A stretch of 5,910 bases of DNA from Thermococci archaeon (GTDB lineage: Archaea > Methanobacteriota_B > Thermococci > Thermococcales > Thermococcaceae), in the NCBI GenBank assembly GCA_003663695.1, contig QMUB01000089.1, positions 1-5,910 of the forward strand, in the 5' to 3' direction. Shown in pieces: positions 1 through 5,335 of this stretch (position 1 is its first letter; each line of letters starts with the position of its first letter). A program made the position numbers and the translations under genes. The notes under the pieces were generated by a model. It saw nothing but the letters and a program-made list of their open reading frames with translations. It ran no database searches and was not told the origin of the DNA.

Positions 1-45
1 CCTTACCAGTACCACATCTAAATCCTCAAACTTTATCTCTGCCAT
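1..45 (-). CDS. Partial CDS: first 15 codons of an unidentified protein
   Basis: Only the N-terminus is inside the window; it reads MAEIKFEDLDVVLVR and stays open to the left edge. The ATG at 45-43 follows a strong Shine-Dalgarno site (AGGAGGT, complement of 51-57) with a 5-nt spacer, so the start is well supported. It lies 18 nt downstream of the preceding stop and is the last visible gene of the leftward virion operon. Fifteen residues are too few to assign a family. By position it could be another virion protein or a packaging or lysis protein, but nothing in the sequence decides this. Confidence 0.75.
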   Translation of the reverse strand, partial: MAEIKFEDLDVVLVR

Positions 46-63
46 AATCTACCTCCTTTCTTT

Positions 64-438
64 TTATACTTCACGTCTACCGATAAACTCTGTTCTCCAC
101 GCAATCTTCAAACTTTCAGAAATAGTGACAGTATCCTGAGATACACCGTAGTTTTTACAAAGCCACTCTTTTATCGCAGAAAGATTCTTCTCAAGTTCTA
201 AAGGTACCTCTAAAGAGAGATACTTTCTATCAGGAGTTGCAAGTTTTACCCTGAGTCTTCCTGTACCATCCGGATTATCCTTTATTACAGAGATGATTGT
301 AAATGTAGAACCTGAAGCAATAAGTTTGCGAAAATAGTCCTCATTGATCCGGTTTTCCATTATTCTGTCTTTTGAACCTCTCCACTGTTCCCAGGCAAGA
401 TTTTTCCTTATTTCTTGTTCTCTATCAAACAAGTGCAT
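64..438 (-). CDS. Hypothetical protein of the virion operon (about 124 aa)
   Basis: I do not recognise a family. The N-terminal 45 residues are charged and probably helical (DREQEIRKNLAWEQW, then RINEDYFRKLIASG). A beta-rich middle follows (STFTIISVIKD, GRLRVKLATPDRKYLSLEVP). After it comes a helix (LEKNLSAIKEWLCKNYG) and a final strand region ending RTEFIGRREV. There is no signal peptide or membrane segment. The start is uncertain: ATG at 438 overlaps the upstream gene by 14 nt, while an in-frame TTG at 453 would add five residues (29-nt overlap) and lies 12 nt from AAGGA. Neither has an ideal ribosome site, so translation is probably coupled to the upstream gene. By operon position it may be a minor virion or assembly protein (inference only). 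Confidence 0.75.
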   Translation of the reverse strand: MHLFDREQEIRKNLAWEQWRGSKDRIMENRINEDYFRKLIASGSTFTIISVIKDNPDGTGRLRVKLATPDRKYLSLEVPLELEKNLSAIKEWLCKNYGVSQDTVTISESLKIAWRTEFIGRREV

Positions 439-889
439 AGTCAAAAAATGCAATTACAGTAGGAGTCCTTCCATGTTTTTCTGAATATTTCACCACACAA
501 CTTGTTTCAAAAGTATAACCGAAAAAGAACTGTACTGCATATAAAAAATTCTCATCATCGTAACAAACAAGGTATGGAATAGGACCTGTAGGACCTGTAA
601 GATTAAATCTATTCATTTCGTAGAAAGTGTGAGGACTCATTTGAGAACCATCTATCCACAACCATTGTTCATCATCCCTTTGAGTACCTGTCGATTGTAC
701 AGTAATAAAGCCTCCATAAATGACTCCTTTTCCTGCAATAGAAAATAACTCAGTAATATCATTCGCTTTAACTGTACCAGCATAACAGGCAGATTCTCCA
801 CCTCCATATTTATTGCGTATAGTAACTTCTGCAAGTTCCTGTAAGGCAATGTTTATCCTTCCTGTCCAGTCCGGTGCTCCTCTTGCCAT
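425..889 (-). CDS. Putative virion structural protein (154 aa)
   Basis: The ATG at 889 is preceded by AGAAGG with a 4-nt spacer, 9 nt after the stop of the small membrane protein. The N-terminus (MARGAPDWTGRINIALQELAEV) is followed by a Gly- and aromatic-rich beta region: RNKYGGGESACYAGTV, then IAGKGVIYGGFITVQSTGTQ, then LWIDGSQMS. The combination of a short N-terminal segment, a KYGGG-type turn and a GKG-IYGG strand pair followed by an IDG motif resembles small phage structural proteins of tail, spike or receptor-binding type that I have seen, but I cannot name the family. The C-terminal half is rich in Phe and Tyr and has four cysteines in all. There is no membrane segment. It overlaps the next gene, so it is co-translated with it. 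A role as capsid vertex, spike or receptor-binding component is inference. Confidence 0.8.
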   Translation of the reverse strand: MARGAPDWTGRINIALQELAEVTIRNKYGGGESACYAGTVKANDITELFSIAGKGVIYGGFITVQSTGTQRDDEQWLWIDGSQMSPHTFYEMNRFNLTGPTGPIPYLVCYDDENFLYAVQFFFGYTFETSCVVKYSEKHGRTPTVIAFFDYALV

Positions 890-898
890 TTTTCCTTC

Positions 899-1078
899 TT
901 ACTTCTTTCTCATTTTGCGATAATACTTAATTTTGGTGGCCAGCGTGAAGTATAAAGAACCGGAAGTAAAAATAAGCCATCCCCAGTCTGCATGTAAAAT
1001 AGTCTCACAGATAAGTCCAGAAGTCATTATGAAAACACCTATCCATTGCCCATCTGTCAAAATTTTTTTTAGCCTCAT
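899..1078 (-). CDS. Small two-helix membrane protein, candidate holin (59 aa)
   Basis: This short gene reads from ATG at 1078 to TAA at 899-901. Its ATG overlaps the upstream TGA stop as ATGA (4 nt), and the next gene starts 9 nt after its stop, so it fits the operon without a gap. The protein begins with a basic segment (MRLKKILTDGQW). Hydrophobic helix 1 is about residues 13-29 (IGVFIMTSGLICETILH), followed by a short turn (ADW). Helix 2 is about residues 33-51 (GWLIFTSGSLYFTLATKI), and a basic tail follows (KYYRKMRKK). Small size, two membrane segments and a highly charged C-terminus are the layout of two-segment phage holins, which permeabilise the inner membrane at lysis. A membrane-associated virion protein or another lysis or entry factor is also possible. 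No lysin is visible in the window to confirm a lysis cassette. Confidence 0.75.
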   Translation of the reverse strand: MRLKKILTDGQWIGVFIMTSGLICETILHADWGWLIFTSGSLYFTLATKIKYYRKMRKK

Positions 1079-1299
1079 TTATATGCCTCTGGTAATCTTC
1101 CTTCCTTGATCAACTCCTCACGTGCTAACCTCTCTAAAATTTCTTGTTTCTTTCTTTCTATCATCTCTCTAATTCTCATCTCTTCTTCTGCTTTCTTTGC
1201 TTCTTCTAATCTTTTTTGATATTCTTCATCACTTATTTCTTCAAAAACTTCTTCAACTCTACCTGTCTTTACATCAACTCTTAATCCTTTTATCTTCAT
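1075..1299 (-). CDS. Charged alpha-helical protein (74 aa), function unknown
   Basis: The ATG at 1299 has a strong ribosome site (AAGGAGG, about 7-nt spacer) lying inside the end of the upstream gene, one base before it. After a short beta-like N-terminus (KIKGLRVDVKTGRVEEVFEE), residues 24-67 are almost entirely Glu, Lys, Arg, Leu and Ile, and read as one long amphipathic helix or coiled coil (DEEYQKRLEEAKKAEEEM, then IREMIERKKQEILERL). Short charged helical proteins of this kind often sit just before holin genes in phage late operons, and here the next gene is the two-helix membrane protein, overlapped by 4 nt. It may be an oligomerisation, assembly or chaperone factor. No named family is recognised. 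The extreme Lys/Glu content would suit a thermophilic host but does not prove one. Confidence 0.82.
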   Translation of the reverse strand: MKIKGLRVDVKTGRVEEVFEEISDEEYQKRLEEAKKAEEEMRIREMIERKKQEILERLAREELIKEGRLPEAYK

Positions 1300-1300
1300 A

Positions 1301-1960
1301 TTATGCCCTCCTTGCTTTGAAAAGTATGAATTTTGAACCTGCTCCTATCGCATTTGCACCTTGTGCTTGAATTCGTAAAGAAGTTATATTTGTTATAGTT
1401 GAAGTTTTTGTCCCACTTCTAATCATTTCTTCTACAGATGAACCAGTAAATCTACTTACATTAGAAAAAAATCTAAAATAATCATTTGGGTCTTTTGTAA
1501 TTTTAACCTCAAATAAACAACCTTCATTTTCTCCAAGAACAGCTACCGTAGGACGATTTATTCTCGTCCCACTTATTGAAGTATCATTAGCTCTTAACTG
1601 TTGAGTATAGTAATGTGTATTGTCAGTATCTCCATTTACATATAAATATAAGTCATAAGCACTACTCGTTGCATTTTTAGCAGTAGCAAGTAATATGTAA
1701 AACCACGCCGAATTTCCATCTAAACCTGTGAACTCAACATAATCACAATCAGAACTAACTTCAACTTCAGCTACTTTTTCCATTACATTAGCTGCAACAT
1801 TTACTGCTTCTGCAATCTCTGAATCTGTATTTGTTGAGGCTTCTAATGCAGTCTCGGCAGAATTTACTTTGAAGAGTTTTCCTGCAAGACCGGAATAAGA
1901 ATTCGGTGTGTCTTCTAACTGAATAAATTTTCTTAAAGCAGCTCTAATTATATGTAACAA
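1301..1960 (-). CDS. Fibre/spike-like virion protein (219 aa)
   Basis: The start is a TTG at 1960-1958, supported by a near-perfect AGGAGGT 5 nt upstream. The N-terminal part contains DTPNSYSGLAGKLFKVNSAE (residues 17-36), a pattern (Y-G-AGK-KVN-E-LE) that recurs in trimeric phage fibre and collar proteins where a parameter-free linker precedes a distal domain. A short Ala/Glu-rich helical stretch (about 40-68, SEIAEAVNVAANVMEKVAEV) could be a trimerising coil. The C-terminal 150 residues are beta-rich with many Tyr, Thr, Ser and Asn. They end in SLRIQAQGANAIGAGSKFIL, a closing motif (I-I-A--A-IGAGS-F-L) also seen in phage spike and fibre proteins. Likely role: receptor-binding spike or vertex fibre. 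The fold and host receptor are not determinable here. Confidence 0.85.
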   Translation of the reverse strand: MLHIIRAALRKFIQLEDTPNSYSGLAGKLFKVNSAETALEASTNTDSEIAEAVNVAANVMEKVAEVEVSSDCDYVEFTGLDGNSAWFYILLATAKNATSSAYDLYLYVNGDTDNTHYYTQQLRANDTSISGTRINRPTVAVLGENEGCLFEVKITKDPNDYFRFFSNVSRFTGSSVEEMIRSGTKTSTITNITSLRIQAQGANAIGAGSKFILFKARRA

Positions 1961-1965
1961 GATTT

Positions 1966-1972
1966 ACCTCCT
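1966..1972 (-). promoter_or_regulatory. Ribosome binding site fixing a TTG start
   Basis: The minus strand reads AGGAGGT, 5 nt before the TTG that opens the 219-aa fibre-like gene. Its first A is also the last base of the upstream gene's TGA stop. A full-strength Shine-Dalgarno at ideal distance from a rare start codon argues that TTG is the true start, because no ATG in that frame lies close to it. Confidence 0.85.
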
Positions 1973-2277
1973 CATTCTTCTATTACATAAATTGTAGTCG
2001 AACCTGATGCACAGATCCCTGTAATTTTCCCAGCATAGGTATCATCAACAAGGATATCCCCAGGGAGAAGAGGTAAATGATCCGTTGTAGCTCCATCTCC
2101 CAGATAAATATAACAGGTTTCACTACCAAGATTTTCCAAATACAAACAGGTCCTTTTGTCATTAGCTGCCACAATTTCAGTAGATGTAGTACCTACAGTA
2201 ACCTTTTTACCTCCACACTGTGCAGTCTTTACCGAAGGTTTTATTGCAAACCATCTAACTTGATTATAAACACCCAT
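1972..2277 (-). CDS. Small beta-rich virion protein (101 aa), decoration/spike type
   Basis: The compact beta-sheet protein contains KKVTVGTTSTEIVAANDKRT, then LYLENLGSETCYIYLGDGA, LLPGDILVDD, and GKITGICASGSTTIYVIEE at the C-terminus. The order TVGTTST-IVAAN-R-LY-EN-GS---Y--LG, then PLLPG, then ITGI-ASG--T--VIEE, is a recurrent small phage protein pattern, usually annotated as hypothetical or structural. I recognise the pattern but no named family. It probably forms a beta-barrel used as a capsid decoration, vertex or spike subunit (inference). The ATG at 2277 has no clear Shine-Dalgarno, since the 14-nt gap before it reads TTTTTTAGATCTCG. Expression probably depends on coupling to the preceding gene. 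Three cysteines are present. Confidence 0.85.
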   Translation of the reverse strand: MGVYNQVRWFAIKPSVKTAQCGGKKVTVGTTSTEIVAANDKRTCLYLENLGSETCYIYLGDGATTDHLPLLPGDILVDDTYAGKITGICASGSTTIYVIEE

Positions 2278-2291
2278 CGAGATCTAAAAAA

Positions 2292-2681
2292 TTAAGTTTC
2301 TTCAATTACCTCTTCACTCCACGGCAACCATACTCCCTGTATTTCGCTTTTCTTTAAAACTCCAAACCTAAATAAAATTGTATGTGAATAAGTATCATCT
2401 TCATTATAGCCTTTTAAAGTGAAGGTTGTAAATCCTGGTTTAACTTCATAGAACTCCTCAAAAGAAATAGTCTCGCCATCAGTTGAAAACCACTCATCTG
2501 AATAACTTGGCCATACCTGATGCAGTCCGTGAAAAACTGCCACACCTGCAAGACCACAGCAACCCGGAGGAAAGACAATATCTATTTTATGTATGACACC
2601 GACAGGAAGTTCTATATCAAGGGTTTGAGGATCCTCTTTTGATGTATTTGCCGGTATTGTAAGATGAAAGCGTGAAATCAT
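2292..2681 (-). CDS. Beta-rich virion protein (129 aa), spike/decoration type
   Basis: The start ATG (2681) overlaps the glycosyltransferase stop as ATGA. The protein opens with MISRFHLTIPANTSKEDPQT, then strands LDIELPVGVIHKIDIVFPPG, a small cysteine turn (GCCGLAGV), AVFHGLHQVWPS, DGETISFEEFYEV and FTLKGYNEDDTYSHTILFRF. The sequence of features (F-L-IPA-T at the N-terminus, G-I--I-I-FP-GC, H-VWPS, YNEDDTYSHT---RFG) is a pattern I associate with small uncharacterised virion proteins in many bacteriophages. No membrane or signal segment is present. It is most likely a beta-sandwich decoration, penton or spike subunit. The HQVWPS and NEDDTYSH stretches are the best anchors for a homology search. 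Confidence 0.85.
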   Translation of the reverse strand: MISRFHLTIPANTSKEDPQTLDIELPVGVIHKIDIVFPPGCCGLAGVAVFHGLHQVWPSYSDEWFSTDGETISFEEFYEVKPGFTTFTLKGYNEDDTYSHTILFRFGVLKKSEIQGVWLPWSEEVIEET

Positions 2682-3316
2682 TGTCTATTTTTAAATAACT
2701 GTCTGTGAAAATCTTGAGCAATTTTTTTATCTACAAGAACAAATTCTTCCTGTACATGTTGACAAATACAGGAAGTATCACAGAAAACTTTATATCCTTT
2801 TTTACGTAAAGCTAAAAAAAACGGTATATCATCTGCATAGTCTCTTTCAAAATGGAAAGAGTCAAAAGATACATCTTTAAAAACTTCTGTCTTAAGAAGA
2901 CAGAAACCTAAACCTCCTGCATCAATTTCAATTAACTCATTAGGAGGGACCTCCCAGATCGGTTCACAAACTCCCAATCTCTCATTTTTTTTAGCGATTA
3001 CAGGAGCGTAAGGTTTTGAACGTTGCCAGTAAAGTCCTAAAACACAATCAACATTATGTTTTAAAAGACGAAGAAGACCATCACGAGGTGGGACAATATC
3101 CTCTTCAACAAAGAGAATGTAATGAGCTTTCTCTCTTAAAGCAAAATGAACAATACGACGATGTGCATAAGGAAGCCAAGTGCGGTAGGTTATTTTAAAG
3201 ACAAAGTCAATATCCGGTTTTTTTTTCTGAGTTTCAAGTAAACATGACAGTAGAGCCTCTACCATCTGAGGATAGAAGCCCCGATAAACCGGAATTCCTA
3301 TGCAGATCTTTATCAT
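2678..3316 (-). CDS. GT-A fold glycosyltransferase, family 2-like (212 aa)
   Basis: Predicted to transfer a sugar from a nucleotide-sugar donor. The N-terminal strand IGIPVYRG (residues 6-13) is the nucleotide-binding start of GT-A enzymes. AHYILFVEEDIVPP (about 64-77) supplies the DxD-like acidic metal-binding motif at the end of a strand, here EED. DAGGLGFCLLKTEVF (about 132-146) is the acceptor-side Gly-rich loop. ADDIPFFLALRKKGYKVF (about 161-178) holds the acidic pair expected of the catalytic base, and a conserved-type His follows (CQHV). At 212 aa it is a minimal catalytic domain without a membrane anchor. It sits between virion genes, so capsid or spike glycosylation is the natural hypothesis; host surface modification is the alternative. 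The start at 3316 is forced by an upstream in-frame TAA and lacks a clear Shine-Dalgarno. A run of nine A residues encodes KKK near residue 32. Confidence 0.88.
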   Translation of the reverse strand: MIKICIGIPVYRGFYPQMVEALLSCLLETQKKKPDIDFVFKITYRTWLPYAHRRIVHFALREKAHYILFVEEDIVPPRDGLLRLLKHNVDCVLGLYWQRSKPYAPVIAKKNERLGVCEPIWEVPPNELIEIDAGGLGFCLLKTEVFKDVSFDSFHFERDYADDIPFFLALRKKGYKVFCDTSCICQHVQEEFVLVDKKIAQDFHRQLFKNRQ

Positions 3317-3368
3317 TGATTAAAACTGTCATCTATTAGCAAATACTGACAACTGCTGCTAAATATTG

Positions 3369-3656
3369 TCAAACTAAATCAATAAGAACTAAAGCCTCAA
3401 CAACGTAGCTGTTAATCTCAATGTAGCAGCCATTTTGTAAATATAGACCTCGAGGGAAATTAAATATTTTTGAATCTGCAGTAGAGATATTTAATGTAGT
3501 AACAACTTCACTATTAGCTGTAAAACCATCTCTAATTTTTAAAGTTGCTGTATCTGATCCGTTGCCGGTAAAGATAAGAGTAGAGATAACGCAGGGCCCT
3601 CGTGCGAGAGCCCTGCTGAAAGTTATCCTCTCACGACGTGGAAAATTCAGTGCCAT
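3369..3656 (-). CDS. Small beta-rich virion protein (95 aa)
   Basis: This gene follows the capsid gene after a 3-nt gap. A basic N-terminus (NFPRRERITFSRALARG) precedes a beta-sheet domain: VISTLIFTGNGSDTATLKIR, DGFTANSEVVTTLNIS, KIFNFPRGLYLQNGCYIEIN and VVEALVLIDLV. The pattern of two N-terminal strands, a DG turn, then F-F--GLYL-NG-Y-EI resembles small viral decoration or vertex proteins. Placement directly after the candidate capsid gene supports a minor capsid or penton role (inference). There is only a weak AAGAAG ribosome site, so translation is probably coupled to the capsid gene. Codons 14-23 contain an unusually GC-rich hairpin, described separately. A 52-nt gap, long for this operon, follows before the glycosyltransferase gene. 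Confidence 0.82.
   Translation of the reverse strand: MALNFPRRERITFSRALARGPCVISTLIFTGNGSDTATLKIRDGFTANSEVVTTLNISTADSKIFNFPRGLYLQNGCYIEINSYVVEALVLIDLV
3585..3627 (-). promoter_or_regulatory. GC-rich RNA hairpin inside a coding sequence
   Basis: The core at 3591-3616 reads, on the sense strand, GCAGGGCUCUCG, loop CA, then CGAGGGCCCUGC. This pairs for 12 bp, including one G-U wobble at the only position that mismatches in DNA. Outside it, GATAAC (3585-3590) and GTTATC (3622-3627) can extend the stem past a 5-nt bulge. No U-run follows on either strand, so it is not an intrinsic terminator. It may modulate translation, RNA processing or expression ratio just after the capsid gene. It could also be a chance effect of the RALARG codons. 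Confidence 0.5.
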
Positions 3657-3659
3657 TTA

Positions 3660-4766
3660 TCAACTTCTTATTTGTGAAATCACAACCCTTACAGCTGCAT
3701 TAGCCTGAGCCTGAGTCAGGATTAGTTGTAACTTTCTTCTGTTCTTAACGTCCAGGAGATTTCCAAAATCATTAACATGCTGAGGAGTTACAATCACCAT
3801 CCCATGAGGACAGAGTCCCTTAACGTATAAGTTGCAAGCCTTGGCTGTGGTTTGAAAGGCCGGAGTGGCAGGAGATGTCAGATCATACAAACCATTTGTA
3901 ACTTTCTCTGCATCTGTAGATTCAATTGTTGCAATGTGGTCATCAGCTTCAGAAAAGATCCTTGCATCATGAATATCGTAAATATCTGTTAAGATTGAGC
4001 CATCGTCGGCGGTTAAAACTCTTTTCTTTTGTTCAGCTAAACCATAAATCATTCTGAGTCTATCCATTATATCTTCAGTGTAAATGTTAACAGGTACATA
4101 CTCATCATCATCAAAGCTGAGCTTCACTTTCGAGATGATCTCGTCAGGTCTGTAAGTAGAAAGAATTGCTGAAAAAGCAATGGCTGCGTATGGAAAGTCA
4201 ACAGGTAAATCAATATACTCATCTCCAGAAGATGCAGTTGTAAAGTTGTATTTTTCCTTTCTCATTATGAAGCCTTTTTGTGGCAAAGCTCCCTCTTCAA
4301 TGATGTATAACTTGATTGTCACTTTTCCAGTACCGGAAGCAAAACCGGCAGTTGCAGAAATTGTGAGGGCCACGTCAATGATGAGTTGAGGGTTGTTGAA
4401 CTTGCTGGGATCAAAATAATATTCAGGATCTCCAAGGTACCGACCAAACAAGATCATTATACTTTCTTTCTGAGTAGCTCCGCCATTCTCATCAAAAGTC
4501 GCCCTAGGCATTTTTCCTAACTCATAGAAGTTTAACCCTCTCCACTCGATCATTCGCAAACTCTCAAGAACTTCAGCACCATCCACAATTTCAACTTTGC
4601 TCACGTCATCGTGGATCTCATGATCAGTACAGGAAGTAGAACCATTTGTTGCCTGAAGCTCTATCTCGATTGCAGACAAAAGACCGGCACCTTTCAAAGA
4701 CTCTATGATTTTATCTGTATCTGAAAATGTAGCCTGTCTTTTTAAATAATGTACTCTTAATTTCAT
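3660..4766 (-). CDS. Putative major capsid protein, double jelly-roll type (368 aa)
   Basis: This is the longest gene of the operon, second in order, with a strong ribosome site (AAGGAGG, 7-nt spacer). The sequence is almost all beta: AIEIELQATNGS, then VSKVEIVDGAEVLESLRMIE (a G-x-V-L turn typical of capsid strands), WRGLNFYELGKMP, SIMILFGRYLGDPEYYFDPS and KFNNPQLIIDVALTIS. A second beta half follows (VTIKLYIIEEG, YIDLPVDFPYAAIAFSAI, KVKLSFDDDEYVPVNIYTED). The early -VEIVDGAEVL-SL- strand pair, a FGRYL-D / D-S-FNNPQL-I pair and the duplicated beta architecture fit the double jelly-roll capsid proteins of tailless phages, as I know them. I see none of the N-arm, E-loop and spine-helix character of HK97 capsids. 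The C-terminus (NRRKLQLILTQAQANAAVRV) is helical then beta. Major capsid is a reasoned call, not a proven homology. Confidence 0.65.
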   Translation of the reverse strand: MKLRVHYLKRQATFSDTDKIIESLKGAGLLSAIEIELQATNGSTSCTDHEIHDDVSKVEIVDGAEVLESLRMIEWRGLNFYELGKMPRATFDENGGATQKESIMILFGRYLGDPEYYFDPSKFNNPQLIIDVALTISATAGFASGTGKVTIKLYIIEEGALPQKGFIMRKEKYNFTTASSGDEYIDLPVDFPYAAIAFSAILSTYRPDEIISKVKLSFDDDEYVPVNIYTEDIMDRLRMIYGLAEQKKRVLTADDGSILTDIYDIHDARIFSEADDHIATIESTDAEKVTNGLYDLTSPATPAFQTTAKACNLYVKGLCPHGMVIVTPQHVNDFGNLLDVKNRRKLQLILTQAQANAAVRVVISQIRS

Positions 4767-4802
4767 ATTACTGCCTCCTTCTTAAATTTCACCCTAAACT
4801 TC

Positions 4803-5234
4803 TCATCCGGCAGTCTTCATCCTGTGTAAAGCATCACCAATCCTTTTAACCCTTTCGTAATTCTGAGGAGCATTCTTAGGTCCTTTAGGAGGCAGCTCAA
4901 CTCTTGAGATTACATCCAAAACACGTGCAATTCCAGACTTGTAGACATCCTTTGCTGCTGCTATTCCACCACTCCAGCGAGGTACACCAACAGTTAAGGT
5001 TCTTTCTTCCCACTTAGCTCCACCGGCTTTCTTTACTCCTTTTCCATATGCACCACGATTGGCAGCCTCAGTTATTGCCTCACGCCAGGTACCTTCAGCA
5101 GCAACTGTATTTGCCTCCCAGACACTTCCTGCACCACGAACGTTCTCTTGGTAATAACTTGATCTTGCTGGAGTTACAGTTGCCCATTTTTCTGCAGCTT
5201 GATCAGCTGTATATTTTACTCTGGGTTTTGGCAT
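4803..5234 (-). CDS. Basic, repeat-patterned virion-associated protein (143 aa)
   Basis: First gene of the leftward operon, about 95 nt below its promoter, with a strong ribosome site (AAGGAGG, 6-nt spacer). The protein is basic, Ala/Gly-rich and cysteine-free. It has a recurring motif of aromatic-x(n)-G-x-x-x-A: AAEKWATVTPARSSYYQENV, VWEANTVAAEGTWREAITEA, RGAYGKGVKKAGGAKWEE, then VPRWSGGIAAAKDVYKSGIA. It ends with a distinctive tail, LPPKGPKNAPQNYERVKRIG followed by DALHRMKTAG. The same layout (KW repeats, then LPP-GPKG-P-N--RV-----ALH) recurs in uncharacterised phage proteins I have seen, but I cannot name the family. Its first place before the capsid gene suggests a scaffold, internal DNA-binding or capsid-lining protein. 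That role is inference. Confidence 0.85.
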   Translation of the reverse strand: MPKPRVKYTADQAAEKWATVTPARSSYYQENVRGAGSVWEANTVAAEGTWREAITEAANRGAYGKGVKKAGGAKWEERTLTVGVPRWSGGIAAAKDVYKSGIARVLDVISRVELPPKGPKNAPQNYERVKRIGDALHRMKTAG

Positions 5235-5329
5235 CGTTTTCCTCCTTTCTTAATTACTTTAACAGGTATTTCAAATTCAACTTATTAACATATTTTATGA
5301 GAGGCTAACTCAATTAGATCCTCGCCTCT
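5235..5329 (-). promoter_or_regulatory. 5' leader of the virion operon
   Basis: About 95 nt lie between the predicted transcription start (about 5329) and the first start codon. The leader opens with an inverted repeat (5299-5330), carries one copy of ACCTGTTAAAG (5257-5267), and ends with the AAGGAGG ribosome site. The extents are predicted from promoter spacing only. No protein-coding gene is supported here. Confidence 0.5.
5257..5267 (-). promoter_or_regulatory. Candidate operator, ACCTGTTAAAG copy 1 (leftward leader)
   Basis: The minus strand reads ACCTGTTAAAG. The identical 11-mer occurs on the plus strand at 5590-5600, inside the rightward promoter spacer, so each divergent transcription unit carries one copy in its own orientation. 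A shared operator for the AbrB-like protein or another regulator is plausible. Binding is not shown by the sequence alone. Confidence 0.45.
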
Positions 5330-5330
5330 C
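5299..5330 (-). promoter_or_regulatory. Inverted repeat at the 5' end of the virion-operon transcript
   Basis: The arms GAGAGGC (5299-5305) and GCCTCTC (5324-5330) are a perfect 7-bp inverted repeat around an 18-nt centre. The centre can itself form a short CTAA/TTAG stem. The repeat starts at the predicted transcription start, so it would form a 5'-terminal hairpin that could stabilise the mRNA. Alternatively it is a dyad operator just downstream of the promoter. Confidence 0.5.
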
Positions 5331-5335
5331 CAGGA

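Noticed and set aside
2077..2295. Plus-strand open frame opposite the 101-aa virion gene
   Set aside because: No ribosome site or promoter, and the composition is atypical. The opposite strand has a coherent operon gene.
3218..3226. Run of nine A residues (sense strand) as a programmed frameshift or transcriptional slippage site
   Set aside because: It simply encodes Lys codons in an uninterrupted glycosyltransferase frame. No alternative-frame product or stimulatory structure is evident.
3344..3372. Possible internal leftward promoter ahead of the glycosyltransferase gene (perfect TTGACA at 3372-3367 overlapping the upstream stop codon)
   Set aside because: At 16-18 bp spacing the -10 candidates (such as TCAGTA) are very poor. 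The -35 match alone is not enough in AT-rich DNA.
3585..3627. Hairpin as an intrinsic terminator
   Set aside because: It lies within a coding sequence, and no U-run follows on either strand.
3660..4766. HK97-fold major capsid protein
   Set aside because: The early VEIVDGAEVL strand pair and duplicated beta architecture fit a jelly-roll protein better, and no portal, protease or terminase neighbours are visible. It cannot be excluded without structure prediction.
5048..5308. Plus-strand open frame antisense to the 143-aa gene and leader
   Set aside because: His/Leu/Gln-rich translation typical of an antisense shadow. It opposes a gene with a strong ribosome site and promoter.
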